From positions 1 through 6,534 of the forward strand of contig QYQC01000107.1 of assembly GCA_007280315.1 (NCBI GenBank): a DNA stretch of 6,534 bases, read 5' to 3'. A program made the position numbers and the translations under genes. Below the pieces are notes generated by a model. That model worked only from the letters and a program-made list of their open reading frames with translations, had not been told where the DNA came from and made no database searches. Origin of the DNA: Betaproteobacteria bacterium (lineage in GTDB: Bacteria; Pseudomonadota; Gammaproteobacteria; Burkholderiales; SG8-39). Positions 5,279 through 6,534 of this stretch are shown in pieces. How positions within the stretch are numbered: the first letter of the stretch is position 1; each line of letters opens with the position of its first letter.

Positions 5279-6534
5279 CTACTTGACTTTCATGCCCGGC
5301 TGCGCACCGCTGTCCGGCGCGAGCAGAAAGATTCCGGGAGCGTCGCCGCCTGCGCTGTTTTGGTCGCCGCTTGCCCCATTTTGGCCGCCGCTTGCGGCGA
5401 GGATCATCCCCTGCGACAGGCCGAATTTCATTTTGCGCGGCGCGAGGTTGGCCACCATCACCGTCAGCCGGCCCGCAAGCAGCGCCGGGTCGTATGCTGA
5501 TTTGATGCCGGCAAACACTGTGCGCTCCTCGGTGCCGATATCGAGCGTGAGCTTCAGCAGCTTGTCCGCACCTTCGACCGCTTCGGCCTTCACGATTCTT
5601 GCGACGCGCAGATCGATCTTGGCGAAGTCATCGATGGAAATAGTCGCGGCGCCGGAACCGCCGACCGCGCCGTCTCCCCCGGCCGGGTGAGACGGCTGTG
5701 GCGAGCGGGCATCGGCCGAAGCGCCGCTCTGGAAGCCAGTCTTGGAGGTATCGCCCACTTTCTTTTGCTCCTTAGCCGGTGCTTCTGGCGGGATTTCGAA
5801 CAGCGCGTCGAGTTGCTTTTCTTCGACGCGGGTCATCAGGTGCCGGTAAGGGCGAATGGCGGACGGCAGAGAGTCCGCGTCGGACCAGACAAAGCTTTGC
5901 TTGCGTCCGAACAGGTCCTTTGCCACGCGCTCGGCAAGCTGTGGCAGCACCGGTGCGAGCAGCACCGAAAGCAGTTTGAAACCGTGCAGGACGCGCGAGC
6001 ATACGTCCTGCAATTCGGCATGCCGCGCGTTATCCTTGGCAAGGATCCATGGCTGGCGCGCATCGAATTCCTGATTCAGGCGGTCTGCCATGGCCATGAC
6101 GTCGCGAATCGCCTTGCCGAACTCGCGCGACTCGTAGCTGTCGCGCACCTGCACGGCAAGAGCCTGCGCGCCTTGCACCAGCGCCGCGGTATCGCCGGCG
6201 TATTTCAGCTCGCCGCCAAAATGCTTGGTGATGAAATTTGCGGCACGGCTGGCGATATTGACGTATTTTCCGATCAAGTCGCTGTTCACCCGCGCGATGA
6301 AATCGTCCGGATTGAAGTCCAGGTCTTCGACGTTGGCGTTCAGTTTGGCCGCGATGTAATAGCGCAGCCATTCAGGATTCATGCCGATTTCGAGATAGCG
6401 CAGCGGATCGATGCCGGTACCGCGCGACTTGGACATTTTCGCACCCGAGACGGTGATGAAGCCGTGCACATACACGTGATCGGGTACCTTGTATCCGGCA
6501 AACTTCAGCGTCGCCGGCCAGAACAGGGTGTGGA
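5279..6534 (-). CDS. metG: Methionyl-tRNA synthetase, C-terminal ~417 residues (5' end beyond the right edge)
   Basis: The open frame runs in from the right edge, starting HTLFWPATLKFAGYKVPDH. It charges tRNA-Met with methionine in the cytoplasm. Visible parts: the end of the class-I catalytic core; VHGFITVSGAKMSKSRGT with the canonical KMSKS loop; the NPEWLRYYIAAKLNANVEDLD region (about 35 residues after KMSKS); the helical anticodon-binding domain (RQPWILAKDNARHAELQDV); a long low-complexity linker; and the C-terminal dimerising OB-fold tRNA-binding domain from IDDFAKIDLRVARIVKAEAV through VANLAPRKMKFGLSQGMILAA to IFLLAPDSGAQPGMKVK. The HIGH motif and zinc knuckle are outside the window. 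From KMSKS to the end there are about 380 residues, about 40 more than I recall for E. coli. The extra length is explained by the linker (containing a palindrome) and a Gly/Asn/Gln-rich heptad insertion near the C-terminus. A GTG at about 6475 is only an internal valine codon. No terminator separates the gene from hyfB. Confidence 0.97.
   Translation of the reverse strand, partial: HTLFWPATLKFAGYKVPDHVYVHGFITVSGAKMSKSRGTGIDPLRYLEIGMNPEWLRYYIAAKLNANVEDLDFNPDDFIARVNSDLIGKYVNIASRAANFITKHFGGELKYAGDTAALVQGAQALAVQVRDSYESREFGKAIRDVMAMADRLNQEFDARQPWILAKDNARHAELQDVCSRVLHGFKLLSVLLAPVLPQLAERVAKDLFGRKQSFVWSDADSLPSAIRPYRHLMTRVEEKQLDALFEIPPEAPAKEQKKVGDTSKTGFQSGASADARSPQPSHPAGGDGAVGGSGAATISIDDFAKIDLRVARIVKAEAVEGADKLLKLTLDIGTEERTVFAGIKSAYDPALLAGRLTVMVANLAPRKMKFGLSQGMILAASGGQNGASGDQNSAGGDAPGIFLLAPDSGAQPGMKVK
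5358..5394 (-). repeat. 21-bp tandem repeat inside the 3' end of metG
   Basis: On the plus strand, TTTTGGTCGCCGCTTG (5358-5373) recurs 21 nt later as TTTTGGCCGCCGCTTG (5379-5394), 15 of 16 bases identical. A more diverged third unit lies just beyond (about 5341-5361, 16 of 21 matching). The period is seven codons, and the protein shows it as ASGGQNG-ASGDQNS-AGGDAPG. It lies in a loop of the OB-fold domain between GMILAA and IFLLAPD, where most MetG proteins have only a few residues. Slippage in units of 21 bp would keep the frame. Confidence 0.75.
5669..5696. repeat. 28-bp near-perfect palindrome (REP-like) within the metG linker
   Basis: GCCGTCTC (5669-5676) pairs with GAGACGGC (5689-5696), and the centre CCCGGCCGGG (5678-5687) is itself palindromic. 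Overall 13 of 14 base pairs match, the only mismatch being 5677/5688. It codes for about ten residues (QPSHPAGGDG) of the linker between the anticodon-binding and OB-fold domains. The surrounding protein string SPQPSHPAGG resembles what results when common REP-type elements of GC-rich proteobacteria are translated. The base pairing is seen directly; the REP origin is inference. Confidence 0.6.

Overview
The window is one uninterrupted minus-strand gene train of about 6.5 kb. Read in the direction of transcription (right to left) it holds: the C-terminal part of methionyl-tRNA synthetase (metG, cut by the right edge), then hyfB, hyfC, hyfE and hyfF, which are membrane subunits of a hydrogenase-4 / formate-hydrogenlyase-type complex, and finally the first ~63 codons of a hyfG-like gene (cut by the left edge). 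The largest gap between genes is about 25 nt. Two junctions are 4-nt ATGA stop/start overlaps (hyfB/hyfC and hyfF/hyfG), and hyfC/hyfE are 1 nt apart. All of the sequence is coding apart from these tiny gaps. I see no RNA genes, CRISPR arrays, insertion sequences or classical terminators.

The high GC content (by eye around 60% or more), the strong third-position GC bias that opens long spurious antisense frames, and the MetG form with a C-terminal OB-fold tRNA-binding domain suggest a Gram-negative proteobacterium, probably a betaproteobacterium. This is an inference from style, not from a search.

How the genes work together: HyfB and HyfF are NuoL/M/N-like antiporter subunits, HyfC is NuoH-like (it links the peripheral arm to the membrane arm), and HyfE has a NuoK-like second half. 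HyfG normally carries the NuoC/NuoD-like domains of the catalytic arm. Together they make the membrane proton- or ion-pumping arm of a group-4 [NiFe]-hydrogenase-like, complex-I-related enzyme. The charged residues in the middle of the membrane that are linked to ion translocation are present in HyfB, HyfF and HyfE, so the membrane arm looks competent. No hyfD is present between hyfC and hyfE, and no hyfA ferredoxin gene precedes hyfB. Whether the complex is a true hydrogenase cannot be told here, because the metal-binding part of HyfG lies beyond the left edge.

The most unusual DNA lies inside metG. A near-perfect 28-bp palindrome sits in the linker before the OB-fold domain and looks like a REP-type element captured in frame. 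A 21-bp tandem repeat adds heptapeptide units near the protein's C-terminus.
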